61,755 nucleotides of DNA, from NCBI GenBank assembly GCA_002409625.1, contig DHNY01000006.1, positions 154,295 to 216,049 of the forward strand, written 5' to 3'. A program made the translations under genes and the position numbers. Source of the stretch: Anaerolineaceae bacterium UBA5404 (lineage in GTDB: Bacteria; Chloroflexota; Anaerolineae; Anaerolineales; Anaerolineaceae). Positions 44,898 through 54,803 of this stretch are shown here, piece by piece. The number at the start of each line of letters is the position of its first letter. Within the stretch, counting starts at the first letter, position 1. The notes beneath the pieces are model-generated. The model was not told the origin of the DNA. It searched no databases and worked only from the letters and a program-made list of their open reading frames with translations.

Positions 44898-47072
44898 TTA
44901 ATTCATAGAATCGTTGAAGATCTCATAATGTTCTAAACGTTCGTAATGCCAATCGGTTTTATATATTCTGTAAGTAATAACGCTGTTTCCTGTCTCATAA
45001 TTCGAAGCGCGGGCATAGAGGTATGGTTTTCCATCAAAAACCTGGATGTTTAGGACATAGGCGATTGGCGCGATAAGTATTTGCTCACCAGTATTCAAAT
45101 TATAACGATATAAAAATCCATTGTCCTTTTGATTTGAAAAATAAATATAGGTATCATCGGCCACAAAATAACCTATGTCAGCATCCAGAACTTGCCGAAT
45201 CTCGTTAGTATCTAGGTTAAGTGAAAACAAAGTTAATCCGCGATCAAGATTTTGAAAGTAAAGAAGATTGTCTCTGATTAGCAACTGATACATAGCTTTG
45301 ATGCCAAGTAGAGGTTGATCGGATTTATCAAGTAATGAGTAGGTTCTTAGTTCGTTAATTTTATTAATATAGTAAAACTTACCATCTTTAAAGGCTAAAC
45401 CTCTTGCCTGAGCGATATTTTTAATAATGGGAACTTCCTTAGAGCTTCCCATTGTTAGCATAACCAATTCATTCTCATCCAACATGAAAATCTTGTTGCC
45501 ATAAATAATAAATGGTAATGTGCTTTTCCCTTCAGACATAGAGTGGACCTCAAGATCATCATTAATGATAGAAACTTGTTGTTGAGGATATCTGGTATAT
45601 AATACTTGAGTATCCCAGTTGATAAGGTTTATCGAACGAATTTGCTCGTAATCCTCGGTCTTTATGGAGTAATACAATGTATCATTCTCAATGTTTATCC
45701 CTCCGACATGTTTATCAATGAATTCTTTGTCTAAAAATGGATCACGGATTGCTTTTTGAATGGTATTGTCTCTTGTATCTTCAATCATAAAGGTGGGATA
45801 CAAAGATACTATAAAAGGGTCATAATAATAAGAAGAAGAAGAGAAAAGAGAGTTCGAATTATTGGCCATTTGATTGTTTCTGTCTTTTAAATTTAAACCT
45901 GGTACTGTGCAGCCCAAAAGAAGAGAAACACTGATAAGGCAGAATACAACGGATAAATTAGGCCTGGTCGGCTTATACCTGATATAACCAAACTGCCGTT
46001 TGATATTTAATAGTAATATGATCGCAATAAAAAACCATATTAGCAGTATCCCTACCAAATGTTGGTTTGTAACCGTAGCGATAAAAGAAAAGGTGGTTTT
46101 ATTAATGAGGGTATCATTTCCATAAAGAAACGGAGTGGCAATAATCAAGCTGTAAGGGCTTGGAAGAAACACCTTCGAACCACTGCTGACAGGTAGGATA
46201 AATGGTAATGCCACGAGTGTTAAGCCCCCTATCAAGGAGGGAATTACGCTTTGAGAGGCAATCGAAATTGAAATGGTTATTATCCCAAGGACACAAAATC
46301 CAAAGAGTCGGAGAAAGAATGTCAGCAAGGTTGCTTGAAATAGTGTCAATGGCAAGGAAGAGTTCCGGAATGTGGCGAGGCTTTGGTAAGGGAAATTCCA
46401 GTTTGGCAGACCATATCGAATATTGAAAAAGAGAAACTCACTCAAATAACTGAGAAGGCCAATCACAAGGATTACTGAAAAAAGAACAAGAAATTTCGCT
46501 ATAACTAATTTGTTATCTCCTTTGGGTGTCGAAATTTGAAGTCTCTGCATGTCAGCTTCATACTCTTTTCCAAAAACCAAGGCTGCAAAAATAATTATCA
46601 CGAGTGCAGAAAACCAATCTAATCGAACTGTTGAGAAAAACCGATCCCACCCTTCTGAAAACAGGATAAACCTGGTGTCTGGTTCACTTCTTGCAGTCAA
46701 ATACTGGCTATACAAGTATAGAAATAGTTCCTTGTTATTGGAGCGTTTCTCTAGGATAGGAAGCTCATGTTCAAATTGTTCAGTTGTGATTAAACCATCA
46801 TTGTAATCTAATCGCAGGCGACGCAGCTCACTCTCTGCGCGCAAGACAAGAGCATTTTCTGCTTCGATCTGGTCAGAAACCTCCTGAGTTACTTTTCCCG
46901 TATAACGATTCACAATCGATAAGTAATCCGTTTTATTATCCAGTATGTAGGTGTTCGTCTTTGAATCTTCGAACCCTAAGTAAGCGATCTTGAGAATCAA
47001 CATTAACATAACTAATAAAAGACCGAAAGATTTAGACATTAGTTTTCTTAATTCTGCAACAAATAGAGCCAT
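44898..47072 (-). CDS. ABC-2-type permease fused to an extracytoplasmic beta-propeller-like domain
   Basis: 724 residues. The first ~365 are an ABC-2 permease: TM1 at 15-32, an extracytoplasmic helical loop to ~150, then about five helices up to 355. A further hydrophobic stretch SVVFCLISVSLLLGCTVPG (375-391) ends in a perfect lipobox-like LLGC (Cys388), and the remaining ~335 residues are repeated beta blades (DDTYIYFSNQKDNGFLYRYN, DNLLYFQNLDRGLTLFSLN) of DUF5050/propeller type. The tail therefore looks like a lipoprotein fused behind a permease. It is the last gene of the ABC cluster, 18 bp after the other permease. With that permease and the ATPase it should form an exporter or a peptide-sensing/detoxification pump. 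Confidence 0.78.
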   Translation of the reverse strand: MALFVAELRKLMSKSFGLLLVMLMLILKIAYLGFEDSKTNTYILDNKTDYLSIVNRYTGKVTQEVSDQIEAENALVLRAESELRRLRLDYNDGLITTEQFEHELPILEKRSNNKELFLYLYSQYLTARSEPDTRFILFSEGWDRFFSTVRLDWFSALVIIIFAALVFGKEYEADMQRLQISTPKGDNKLVIAKFLVLFSVILVIGLLSYLSEFLFFNIRYGLPNWNFPYQSLATFRNSSLPLTLFQATLLTFFLRLFGFCVLGIITISISIASQSVIPSLIGGLTLVALPFILPVSSGSKVFLPSPYSLIIATPFLYGNDTLINKTTFSFIATVTNQHLVGILLIWFFIAIILLLNIKRQFGYIRYKPTRPNLSVVFCLISVSLLLGCTVPGLNLKDRNNQMANNSNSLFSSSSYYYDPFIVSLYPTFMIEDTRDNTIQKAIRDPFLDKEFIDKHVGGINIENDTLYYSIKTEDYEQIRSINLINWDTQVLYTRYPQQQVSIINDDLEVHSMSEGKSTLPFIIYGNKIFMLDENELVMLTMGSSKEVPIIKNIAQARGLAFKDGKFYYINKINELRTYSLLDKSDQPLLGIKAMYQLLIRDNLLYFQNLDRGLTLFSLNLDTNEIRQVLDADIGYFVADDTYIYFSNQKDNGFLYRYNLNTGEQILIAPIAYVLNIQVFDGKPYLYARASNYETGNSVITYRIYKTDWHYERLEHYEIFNDSMN

Positions 47073-47090
47073 TCATACCTCCGGAAACAC

Positions 47091-48260
47091 CTAAGCAAAC
47101 CTTGGACGTATCCTGGTTTGGATGATGATACTAGAAATAATGATCAAGAGCATAGCTACCAAAACCGCAAGAAGCACAGGTTGAATGGGATTAGATCCGA
47201 CAAAAATGGGGTCATATGCAAGGAATATATATCTGTTCTTTATCAAGTGCATGGGATTAATGAAATCAAGCCAACCCAACGTGGAATATGCTCTTGGCAG
47301 CCAAAAAATAAATAATACGAGGGGTAGGACGCTTCCTAAAAAGACATAGACGATTTTAGGAAGGAACTTGGATAAGATGGCTATATAAAAGGAGATGATA
47401 AGCATGCCAAATATCTTGAGGATCAGGCAGACAACATAAAATTGGCCGATTGATAGATTAAGAGGCGTCAGTTGAAATTCCTGGATTGAGTATAGTGGCA
47501 TGGAAAAGCCCTGCAAGTGAGAAAACAAAGCAAAACCGATCAGATCCATGATGAAGAACCAGATACAATACATTAAAGTGATGAGAATTATGAATAAAAA
47601 CTTTGTAGAGTTTATCTTCCGTTCCCCGCTTGGAAATGTTGGAAACAATTGGTACATTCGGTTTTCTCTTTCGGAGACGAAACCAGGAGTAAGTGTCAAG
47701 ACTAAAAGAAATATGATTAGAAGTCCCGAAAAATCATAGAACAACAGATATCTGGCGCCATATAAGTTCCGATATTCATTGATCGAACGACCGGAATACA
47801 ACTGAATAATGTCGTGGTTCTTATTCAGTTCTTTTATATTTCCAACTTGCTCATAAAATTCGACATTTTCATACGCTCTATGTATAATATCTTGCATATC
47901 ATAAGCATAACTTACTGCGTATTTAAGATTAGGCTCTAGGTAACCATAATAAAGGTTGAAATCACCGAATAAGTACCCAGTAATAGTATTTGAATCATAC
48001 TCTCGGCTGAATTTTTGAGAGGCAACGATATCTGACAACCGTTTAGTCTCACTGATAACCTTGTCAATTTTTTGACTGTCTATCGGACCGCAGAGAAATT
48101 CCTCACAAACCTTGTTTTGATGATCTTCCCCAACCCAATTTTGATAGCCTTTATTTGTAATGAAAATAGCAGCAAAGTTTATGAGCGTGAAAAGTAGGAT
48201 GCTGATAATAAAATATGGTCTTCTGAATACCTTTATGAATTCAAAGCGTAGTGTCGTCAT
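47091..48260 (-). CDS. ABC-2-type transporter permease
   Basis: 389 residues. TM1 at about 15-34, a ~140-residue extracytoplasmic helical loop, then five helices (for example LLFYDFSGLLIIFLLVLTLT, FIILITLMYCIWFFIMDLIG, VAMLLIIISSIIIQ). FVSERENRMYQLFPTFPSGE is the coupling segment found in ABC-2 permeases of antibiotic and lantibiotic exporters. The start is 20 bp inside the ATPase gene, so translation is coupled. Confidence 0.82.
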   Translation of the reverse strand: MTTLRFEFIKVFRRPYFIISILLFTLINFAAIFITNKGYQNWVGEDHQNKVCEEFLCGPIDSQKIDKVISETKRLSDIVASQKFSREYDSNTITGYLFGDFNLYYGYLEPNLKYAVSYAYDMQDIIHRAYENVEFYEQVGNIKELNKNHDIIQLYSGRSINEYRNLYGARYLLFYDFSGLLIIFLLVLTLTPGFVSERENRMYQLFPTFPSGERKINSTKFLFIILITLMYCIWFFIMDLIGFALFSHLQGFSMPLYSIQEFQLTPLNLSIGQFYVVCLILKIFGMLIISFYIAILSKFLPKIVYVFLGSVLPLVLFIFWLPRAYSTLGWLDFINPMHLIKNRYIFLAYDPIFVGSNPIQPVLLAVLVAMLLIIISSIIIQTRIRPRFA

Positions 48261-49122
48261 GGATGGTTCCTTTTGTCAGATAGATGTAAACTTCCTCCAA
48301 ACGTGGTGTGGCAAGCACAGCATCCGAATCAGGGGCTTCTTTGTGGATGATTCTAAGCGCGTAATGTTGATCGTTCAGTTGAATATTGCTTATGCGAAAA
48401 TTGCTGATATAGTGGTCAATAGCATCAATGGGTACATTAAGCGACCATACCATGCCATTGATTGACCGCATGAGTGATTCGGGGGAGTCTTGGGTCAGGA
48501 CGATGCCATCTTTAATCACCACAACCGCCTGGGCGATTGACTCAATATCGGTCACAATGTGCGTGGCGATGATAATGGTTTTGTCACTTGAAAACCTTGA
48601 AAGCGTGTTTCTAAAGCGAATGCGCTCAATAGGGTCAAGCCCGGCAGTTGGTTCATCAAAAACCAAAACCTGCGGATTGCCCAGAAGGGCCTGGGCAATC
48701 CCGAGCCTTTGGCGCATTCCGCCCGAGTAGGCTCCGATACGTTTTTCTCCGACATCGATCAGGTTGACTTCTTCCATAACGCGCTCAATCTGTTGTTTGT
48801 GGTCCGTTTTGGGGATATCTTTTAAAACGCAGATGTATTCCAGAAATTCCGGCCCGGTGAATTCCTTGTAAAAGACCGGACCCTGGGGCAAATACCCCAC
48901 TTTGGCGTTAAATGTATCTCTGCTCTTCGCCAGCGACACGCCTTCAAAGAAGATTTCTCCCTGGTCTGGGCGCAGAGCACCCATAATCATGCTCAGAAGG
49001 GTCGTTTTGCCAGCACCATTTGGACCGAGCAAGCCATAAATACCGTTATTAAATTGAATGTTGATCCCATTAACGGCAATCTGTTTGCCATATTTTTTTG
49101 TAAGATTTTTTACTGATAGCAT
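48241..49122 (-). CDS. ABC transporter ATP-binding subunit
   Basis: 293 residues. Walker A GPNGAGKT (33-40), signature YSGGMRQRLGIAQ (132-144), Walker B VLVFDEPTA (152-160) and switch His in IIATHIV. It belongs to the CcmA/BcrA-type ATPases that work with ABC-2 permeases, commonly for export of, or resistance to, peptides. The start follows AAGGAGC. It has 50 bp of spacing after the second lipoprotein and overlaps the first permease gene. Confidence 0.9.
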   Translation of the reverse strand: MLSVKNLTKKYGKQIAVNGINIQFNNGIYGLLGPNGAGKTTLLSMIMGALRPDQGEIFFEGVSLAKSRDTFNAKVGYLPQGPVFYKEFTGPEFLEYICVLKDIPKTDHKQQIERVMEEVNLIDVGEKRIGAYSGGMRQRLGIAQALLGNPQVLVFDEPTAGLDPIERIRFRNTLSRFSSDKTIIIATHIVTDIESIAQAVVVIKDGIVLTQDSPESLMRSINGMVWSLNVPIDAIDHYISNFRISNIQLNDQHYALRIIHKEAPDSDAVLATPRLEEVYIYLTKGTIHDDTTL

Positions 49123-49169
49123 AAAAGCTCCTTGTTAACAAGCTGAACGATTTTCCCAAAAAATGCAAT

Positions 49170-51383
49170 TTAAGGTATGGTGTACTTTAAAAGGCGAATT
49201 TGACGATCATTAGACCACTCAGAGAGAGCGATGAAAATAGAATCTTCCATTGACGTATAAGTCACATTGGGAAAACCACTAAAGCTTCCATTGAGGCTTA
49301 TTTCCTTCCGTATCGCCATCGTATTCATATCATAAATACGGAGGATAAAGCTTATAAACCCATCACTTCGAGGGAGGGCTTGTACTTGGCATCCGGTTAG
49401 ATATTGTCCCTTCGGTGAAATTCTAATTGTAAAACTTTCACGATAATCTTCTGTGGCATCGTGTGTAAAGCCAATCAGTCTTTCATCTTGCTTCGCCAAA
49501 TCAAATAAAAGCACACTGCCATCGCTACTATTGAAAAAGTGTTTTTTTTCCACAAAAAGCATTTGAGAAGACGAGACTTGAATTAATAGTTCATTCAAAT
49601 TGGTTTTAGAATTCGTGAAAACAACCCGGTTCTGATCCAAATCAATTATTCCATAGCTTGTCTGATCCGAAGATGCGCTACCAGCATCGTAACCAACAAA
49701 TGCCAGGAATTTATCATTACCCCCAAAAGCGAGTGACGAGATTCTAAAACTTATTTTTTTAAATTCGTTGGAAATATCAAATGTATTCAGTCTTGTTCCA
49801 GTGTCTATATTTGCAACAATTACTGATGTAAAGCTGTTATTGAGGCAAGCCATGATCTCACCAGACGCTGAAATCGCACATGTGCCACTAAAAAATTTTT
49901 CGATCCCAAGAAGGCTTGCTGGGTTAATTTTTTTTATTTCCTGAAGATCGGAATCAAACAGGCGGACGTGCGTTGTATTAGCAACAACATCTGTTATAGA
50001 AATGGCTATCCCATCCCGGATTTTGTAATATGACGTAAGACTTGGAGATGGGAAACCGCTTGGAATGGCTTTCAGGATTTTACCGGAATTGGCGTCAATA
50101 AGTAACAGTTTCTCAGCAGTTGCTAAAAACAAACTTGAATCACTCATGTTGGAAAGATATTCAATATCTCCTGATGAAATATGATTGTCTATCAACCCGC
50201 TGCTCAGATCTTGTAATCCATCCGGAGAAAAATGACTTTCGATTATCGTTCCCGGGTTTGACGTTTCTTGCCCAGGAATGGAGGCGCGCGAGAACTCTCC
50301 TGCCCATGGCGCATCCTCGTTTATCAATAAAATGGATTTGGTTTTGTTCCCGCTTTCAGGATTCAGAAGATAGCCATCACCAATTGGCAAGATGGTTGCG
50401 TAAAGGCTGTTGAATCTTGGCAACCCCTGGGCATCCAACTCGAAGTTGTATGTTACAATCTGGTCATAAGCTGATTTGATGATGAAACTTTCGTTTCCCT
50501 CAATCATTACTGGATTATGGTTTACAAAAACCGAAACCCGATAGGAAGCTTCCACACCGCCACCGATTTGTATCCTTAGATTTGCTTTGCCATTTTTCAG
50601 AAATAATCTGGCAATATAGTCTCCGCTGCCATCATTAAAATAGTAAAAAGGATTTTGAACCCTGCCTGTCGGATTGTCTTCACTAACCCTTTTTAAGCTT
50701 TCAGGAATAGGTTGCGATTCAACCTGAACGTCTGGACTTTCTATCTGGGATGGGGCATCTTCAAGGAATCTAACTGTTCCATAATCATAAGGATGGGCAT
50801 CATGCATGATTCCAAAGTATTTGTCTGGTGAGTCTGGCAAGTATGAGGGGTAAAGCATCACCATTTGATTAAAGCTCAAGGTTTGTCCTTTTTTTCCTGT
50901 AACTGGTATAAAGCGGATGGTTACCTCAATGTGTTCATTTTTTTTCATTTTATGGGTACTTAAGTATTGCAGCTCATCAACCGGTCGTAACCCTTCGGAC
51001 GATTGTGTCGACTTGATGACCTGATGGGGTTGAATTGCGCCATCAATGAAGATAGCCAGTCCAAGTTCGATTCCATCACTGTTTCCATTGTCTCCCAAAC
51101 CAAAGACAACTTCAATAGGGTCTCCTGAAAAATTTATATAACAATCTCTGTTATCGTGGTTGCAATTTTCGAATCCTGCTATTGGCCCTCTATTATAGGA
51201 AAAATGGAAGATTGGGTTAGAAACGCTTTCTTCAGTGCCTGCTCCAGAAGAGGTTCGTTCAACAAATGGATTCGGGAGGAGGGTGGGTGAGTTATTCAAT
51301 GTGTCCTCAGCTGGTTTCTGCGAACATGCAACCAGCGATAAAAGAGACACGATAAGCAGTATGGTTTTAATGTTTTTTTTCAT
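49170..51383 (-). CDS. Lipoprotein with N-terminal beta-sandwich and C-terminal propeller-like repeats (copy 2)
   Basis: 737 residues. A signal peptide ending in the lipobox LVAC anchors it outside the membrane. Residues ~60-350 are beta-rich (for example YFNDGSGDYIARLFLKNGKA, ANLRIQIGGGVEASYRVSVF) and the rest is repeated blades (LFLATAEKLLLIDANSGKIL, LAFVGYDAGSASSDQTSYGI). I know no named family for the whole. It is a close paralogue of the 52055-54265 gene, differing throughout but colinear. Each copy is preceded by a small secreted Cys protein. Location and anchoring suggest binding of a ligand for the ABC transporter or immunity; this is inference. Confidence 0.75.
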   Translation of the reverse strand: MKKNIKTILLIVSLLSLVACSQKPAEDTLNNSPTLLPNPFVERTSSGAGTEESVSNPIFHFSYNRGPIAGFENCNHDNRDCYINFSGDPIEVVFGLGDNGNSDGIELGLAIFIDGAIQPHQVIKSTQSSEGLRPVDELQYLSTHKMKKNEHIEVTIRFIPVTGKKGQTLSFNQMVMLYPSYLPDSPDKYFGIMHDAHPYDYGTVRFLEDAPSQIESPDVQVESQPIPESLKRVSEDNPTGRVQNPFYYFNDGSGDYIARLFLKNGKANLRIQIGGGVEASYRVSVFVNHNPVMIEGNESFIIKSAYDQIVTYNFELDAQGLPRFNSLYATILPIGDGYLLNPESGNKTKSILLINEDAPWAGEFSRASIPGQETSNPGTIIESHFSPDGLQDLSSGLIDNHISSGDIEYLSNMSDSSLFLATAEKLLLIDANSGKILKAIPSGFPSPSLTSYYKIRDGIAISITDVVANTTHVRLFDSDLQEIKKINPASLLGIEKFFSGTCAISASGEIMACLNNSFTSVIVANIDTGTRLNTFDISNEFKKISFRISSLAFGGNDKFLAFVGYDAGSASSDQTSYGIIDLDQNRVVFTNSKTNLNELLIQVSSSQMLFVEKKHFFNSSDGSVLLFDLAKQDERLIGFTHDATEDYRESFTIRISPKGQYLTGCQVQALPRSDGFISFILRIYDMNTMAIRKEISLNGSFSGFPNVTYTSMEDSIFIALSEWSNDRQIRLLKYTIP

Positions 51384-51449
51384 TTTTCTCCCAAGAAACG
51401 AGAAAGAGGTGATAGAAACAAAACTAATTAATGTTTCCCGTGATTCGGT

Positions 51450-51827
51450 TTAGGGCAAAGTGTAATAAAATGCTTCACAGCTTCCATTTACACAGTGGTT
51501 ATGTGTCAACCATAACCGGGTTGGCGACGCTCCTGTCTTATTTGAACAATAAGCATAGGCTTGGGATGCACCGTAATATCCCCAATCTGCTGCGGTGCTA
51601 ATTGTAGCGCCAGCGTTGTTTTGAAGTTCACAGTTCACTTGGGGACGGTAGGCTGACCCAGGGGAGAGAACCCGAGTTTTTCCCCAGCCTCCAGCACTGT
51701 TCAGACCATATGTATTTTGAAAGTTAGCATGTTGGATACCACTTGCAGAAAAGACTGAACCAATCACTAATACAGAACAGACGAGTGCAAGAAGAAATGC
51801 TGTAGATATTCTTTTTCGGTGTACCAT
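51450..51827 (-). CDS. Small secreted cysteine-containing protein (copy 2)
   Basis: 125 residues; M2 at 51827 is preferred (GGAG spacing). Signal peptide RISTAFLLALVCSVLVIGSV, cleaved near VFSA-SG, leaves a mature protein of about 97 residues. Four cysteines follow (VNCELQ, YAYCSN, HNHCVNGSCEAF), suggesting two disulfides. The core, from KTRVLSPGSAYRPQVNCELQ to GASQAYAYC, is nearly identical to the other copy at both protein and DNA level, while the C-terminal tail is quite different. Function unknown; a secreted peptide effector, signal or bacteriocin-like product is possible. Confidence 0.72.
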   Translation of the reverse strand: MVHRKRISTAFLLALVCSVLVIGSVFSASGIQHANFQNTYGLNSAGGWGKTRVLSPGSAYRPQVNCELQNNAGATISTAADWGYYGASQAYAYCSNKTGASPTRLWLTHNHCVNGSCEAFYYTLP

Positions 51828-52054
51828 CATTTACTCCTTTTTGGCGGTGAAACTTGGGCCACATCTTTTTTTTGTGTCAGGTGTTCACCACTTCTCCACA
51901 TTTCTAGTGTACTACGGTTTGGAAAGCAGGCGTTTTAGGGCCACAGGTACCGTGTGCGTTTCAAGAGGTCGTTGTAACGTAGATTGAAACTTGTCAAACT
52001 ACTTGATTCTTCTCCTATTAAACGATACAAACAATTCGTTAGATCCGAACCCAT

Positions 52055-54265
52055 CTAGGGGATACTGTACTTCAATAGACGAACTTGCTTATTCCACTCA
52101 GAGAGTGCAATAAGAACTGCATCTTCATTGGCTGTAAAACTCACTTTTGGAACCCAGGCAAAGTACCCCTCAAGGGCTATTTCCTTTGCAATTGCCAGAG
52201 TCCTCATATCATAAATGCGCAGGACATACTTTGTATGGGTGAAACGCTCATCAACAATATCGCCGTAATGAGTTTCAAATCCAGTGAGATATTGACCAGT
52301 GGGTGAAATCGTTACTGTAAAACTTTCCCGTTGATCCACATGGCCGTGTGCAAAGGGTATGAGTCTTCCCTCTTGCCTCATCCAATCATACAAAGCCACA
52401 TTTCCGTCACTATAATTGAAAACGCCTCTTCTTTCAATAAATAGGAAATGAGAGGAGGAGTCTTGAATTAAGTATTCATTCAAGTTATTCTTAGAGTTTG
52501 TGAATAAAACCCGGATTTGATCCAAATCAATTATTCCATAGCTTGTCTTGAATGAAGATGATTGATCAGCATCTATACCAACAAATGCCAGGAATTTATC
52601 ATCACCCCCAAAAGCAAGTTTCTGGATTCTGAACCTTATATCTTTAAATTCATCGGAAATATCGATAGTTTTCAACCTTGTTCCAGAGTCTATGTCAGCA
52701 ACAACTATTGATGTAAAACTGTTATCGAGACAAGCTATCAACTTACCGGATGCTGAAATTACACACGTATTACTAAAAAAATCTTCGATTCCAAGTAGGC
52801 TCGCTGGATCAAAAGTTTTTATTTCCTGAAGATCGGAATCAAAAAAGTGGGCTAGGGTTGTGTTATTCAATGCATCTGTTGTTAATATCGCTATCCCATC
52901 CACAACTCTGAAACATTCAACTGATCTCTGGCTAAAATCGAATTTGCTAGGACTCTCTTTATGAATCTTACCGGAACTGGTGTCAATAAGCAGTAGTTTC
53001 TCATCAAGTGCTAAAAAAATGTTCGAACCACCCATGTTCGTTAGGCACAAAATATCTCCAGATGAAATGTTGTTGCTTATCAATTCGCTGCTCAGATCTT
53101 GTAATCCATCCTGAGAGAAACTACTATCGAATAACATACCCGGATCCATCGTGTTATTTCCAGGAGTGGATGTTTGCGACGCCTCGCCTAACCATGGGGC
53201 ATCCTCGTTTATCAATAAAATGGATTTAGATTTGAAACCACTTTCAGGATTCAGAAGAAAACCGTCACCGGTCGGCAAAATGGTCGCATAGAGGCTATTG
53301 AATCTTGGTAATTCATGAGTATCTAATATAAAATTATATGTGACAATCTGGTCATAAGCTGATTTGATAATAAAGCTCTCGTTTCCCTCAATCATGACTG
53401 GTTTATGGTTTATAAAAATTATTACTCTGTATTCTGCCTCAACTCCACCACCCATTTGGATTCTGAGATTAGCTTTGCCATCTTTTAACATCAATCTATT
53501 GATATAGTCTGCACTACTGTCGTTAAAGTAATAAAAAGGTCTCTGGACCCTCCCTGACGGGTTGCTTTCACTGACTATCTTCATGCTTTCCGAAATAGGC
53601 TGTGACTCAACCTGGACAACAGGACTTGTTAACTGGGATGGCGCATCTTCTAAAAATCTGATCGTTCCGAAATCATTTGGATGCGCATCTTGAATGTTTC
53701 CGAAGTGCTGATCCGGAGAGTCCGGCAGAAAAGAAGGATAGGGCATGACCATTTGGGTGAAACTCAAGGTTTGGCCTTTTTTACCTGTGATAGGACTAAA
53801 TCGTATCGTTATTTCAATTTTTTCATTCATCCTGACTTTATGGGCACTGACATATTGGTTCAAATCAAAAGGTATTAACTCACCCCCAACTTGCGTTGAC
53901 CTAATCACTTGATGGGGTTGAATCATCCCGTCTATGAAAATAGCGAATCCTATTTCAATATCATTGTTTCCTAACGTTTCAATCTCATAAGATAGTTCGA
54001 TCGGACGACCCTCATAGTTTATTAGACACTCGCTCGGCTGATTGCAACTCTCAAAACCTGCAAGAGGAGCGAATTTCCAGCCGAAACGCTTACTTCCTTC
54101 AGGGATGACAACACCAGCTGTTTCATTGGAAGAAGTCACACTGGTGAATGGATGTGGTAGCGTTGTCGAAGAAATCCCTGGATTTACTTCAGTTGGTTTA
54201 GCTGAACAAGCTACAAATGTGAAGATAATCGCCATTGACACCAAGTACAGGTAGATTTTTTTCAT
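52055..54265 (-). CDS. Lipoprotein with N-terminal beta-sandwich and C-terminal propeller-like repeats (copy 1)
   Basis: 736 residues from the ATG at 54265, which has AGGAG seven bases upstream; the in-frame ATG at 54280 lies before that site. The lipobox is FVAC. It is colinear with the 49170-51383 paralogue from the first residue to the shared ending (WNKQVRLLKYSIP versus SNDRQIRLLKYTIP). Shared segments include VIRSTQ, PFYYFND, GNESFIIKSAYDQIVTYNF and SILLINEDAPW. The extracellular lipid-anchored position and duplication with its small secreted partner suggest a binding/immunity pair. Confidence 0.75.
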   Translation of the reverse strand: MKKIYLYLVSMAIIFTFVACSAKPTEVNPGISSTTLPHPFTSVTSSNETAGVVIPEGSKRFGWKFAPLAGFESCNQPSECLINYEGRPIELSYEIETLGNNDIEIGFAIFIDGMIQPHQVIRSTQVGGELIPFDLNQYVSAHKVRMNEKIEITIRFSPITGKKGQTLSFTQMVMPYPSFLPDSPDQHFGNIQDAHPNDFGTIRFLEDAPSQLTSPVVQVESQPISESMKIVSESNPSGRVQRPFYYFNDSSADYINRLMLKDGKANLRIQMGGGVEAEYRVIIFINHKPVMIEGNESFIIKSAYDQIVTYNFILDTHELPRFNSLYATILPTGDGFLLNPESGFKSKSILLINEDAPWLGEASQTSTPGNNTMDPGMLFDSSFSQDGLQDLSSELISNNISSGDILCLTNMGGSNIFLALDEKLLLIDTSSGKIHKESPSKFDFSQRSVECFRVVDGIAILTTDALNNTTLAHFFDSDLQEIKTFDPASLLGIEDFFSNTCVISASGKLIACLDNSFTSIVVADIDSGTRLKTIDISDEFKDIRFRIQKLAFGGDDKFLAFVGIDADQSSSFKTSYGIIDLDQIRVLFTNSKNNLNEYLIQDSSSHFLFIERRGVFNYSDGNVALYDWMRQEGRLIPFAHGHVDQRESFTVTISPTGQYLTGFETHYGDIVDERFTHTKYVLRIYDMRTLAIAKEIALEGYFAWVPKVSFTANEDAVLIALSEWNKQVRLLKYSIP

Positions 54266-54335
54266 AGGACTCCTGATCATTTTGAGAAAGAGGTGGCAAA
54301 GATTGTTAACCTAAATCTGAGCAATTAATACTCCA

Positions 54336-54716
54336 CTAGGGTAAGGTGTCGAAATAAGTATACACAGTCGCGTTTACCCATTGGTTGTGTGTTGTCCAGA
54401 GGCGGGTAGGAGATGCTCCGGTAGTGTTGGGACAATAGGCATAAGCTTGAGATGCACCGTAAGTACCCCAATCTGCTGCTGTGCTAATTGTAGCGCCAGC
54501 GTTGTTTTGAAGTTCACAGTTCACTTGGGGACGGTAGGCTGGTCCAGGGGAGAGAACCCGAGTTTTTCCCCAGCCACTACCAGTGCTGTAAAGTCCTAAT
54601 TTGATTTCAAAGTTTGGGTGTTGGATACCACTTCCAGCAAAGACTGTACCAATTACTAATACAGAACAGACGAGTGCAAGAAGAAAAGCTGTAGATATTC
54701 TTTTTCGGTGTGCCAT
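54336..54716 (-). CDS. Small secreted cysteine-containing protein (copy 1)
   Basis: 126 residues from M2 at 54716. The signal peptide is nearly identical to that of the other copy (RISTAFLLALVCSVLVIGTV). The mature part has only two cysteines (VNCELQ, YAYCPN); where copy 2 has HNHCVNGSC this one has HNQWVNATV, so the second cysteine pair is missing. It is the first gene of the long minus-strand operon, directly downstream of the direct-repeat promoter at 54804-54836. Confidence 0.72.
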   Translation of the reverse strand: MAHRKRISTAFLLALVCSVLVIGTVFAGSGIQHPNFEIKLGLYSTGSGWGKTRVLSPGPAYRPQVNCELQNNAGATISTAADWGTYGASQAYAYCPNTTGASPTRLWTTHNQWVNATVYTYFDTLP

Positions 54717-54803
54717 CATTTACTCCTTTATTTTGTGGTGAAAATTAATTCACCTCTTTCTCTTGTCCGCAAAAGCATTCACCTGGAGCTTAGCGTTAAA
54801 AGC

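Noticed and set aside
51450..54716. Lactococcin-972-type bacteriocins
   Set aside because: Size, secretion and ABC neighbours are compatible, but I cannot align the family's core motif; left as unknown secreted proteins.
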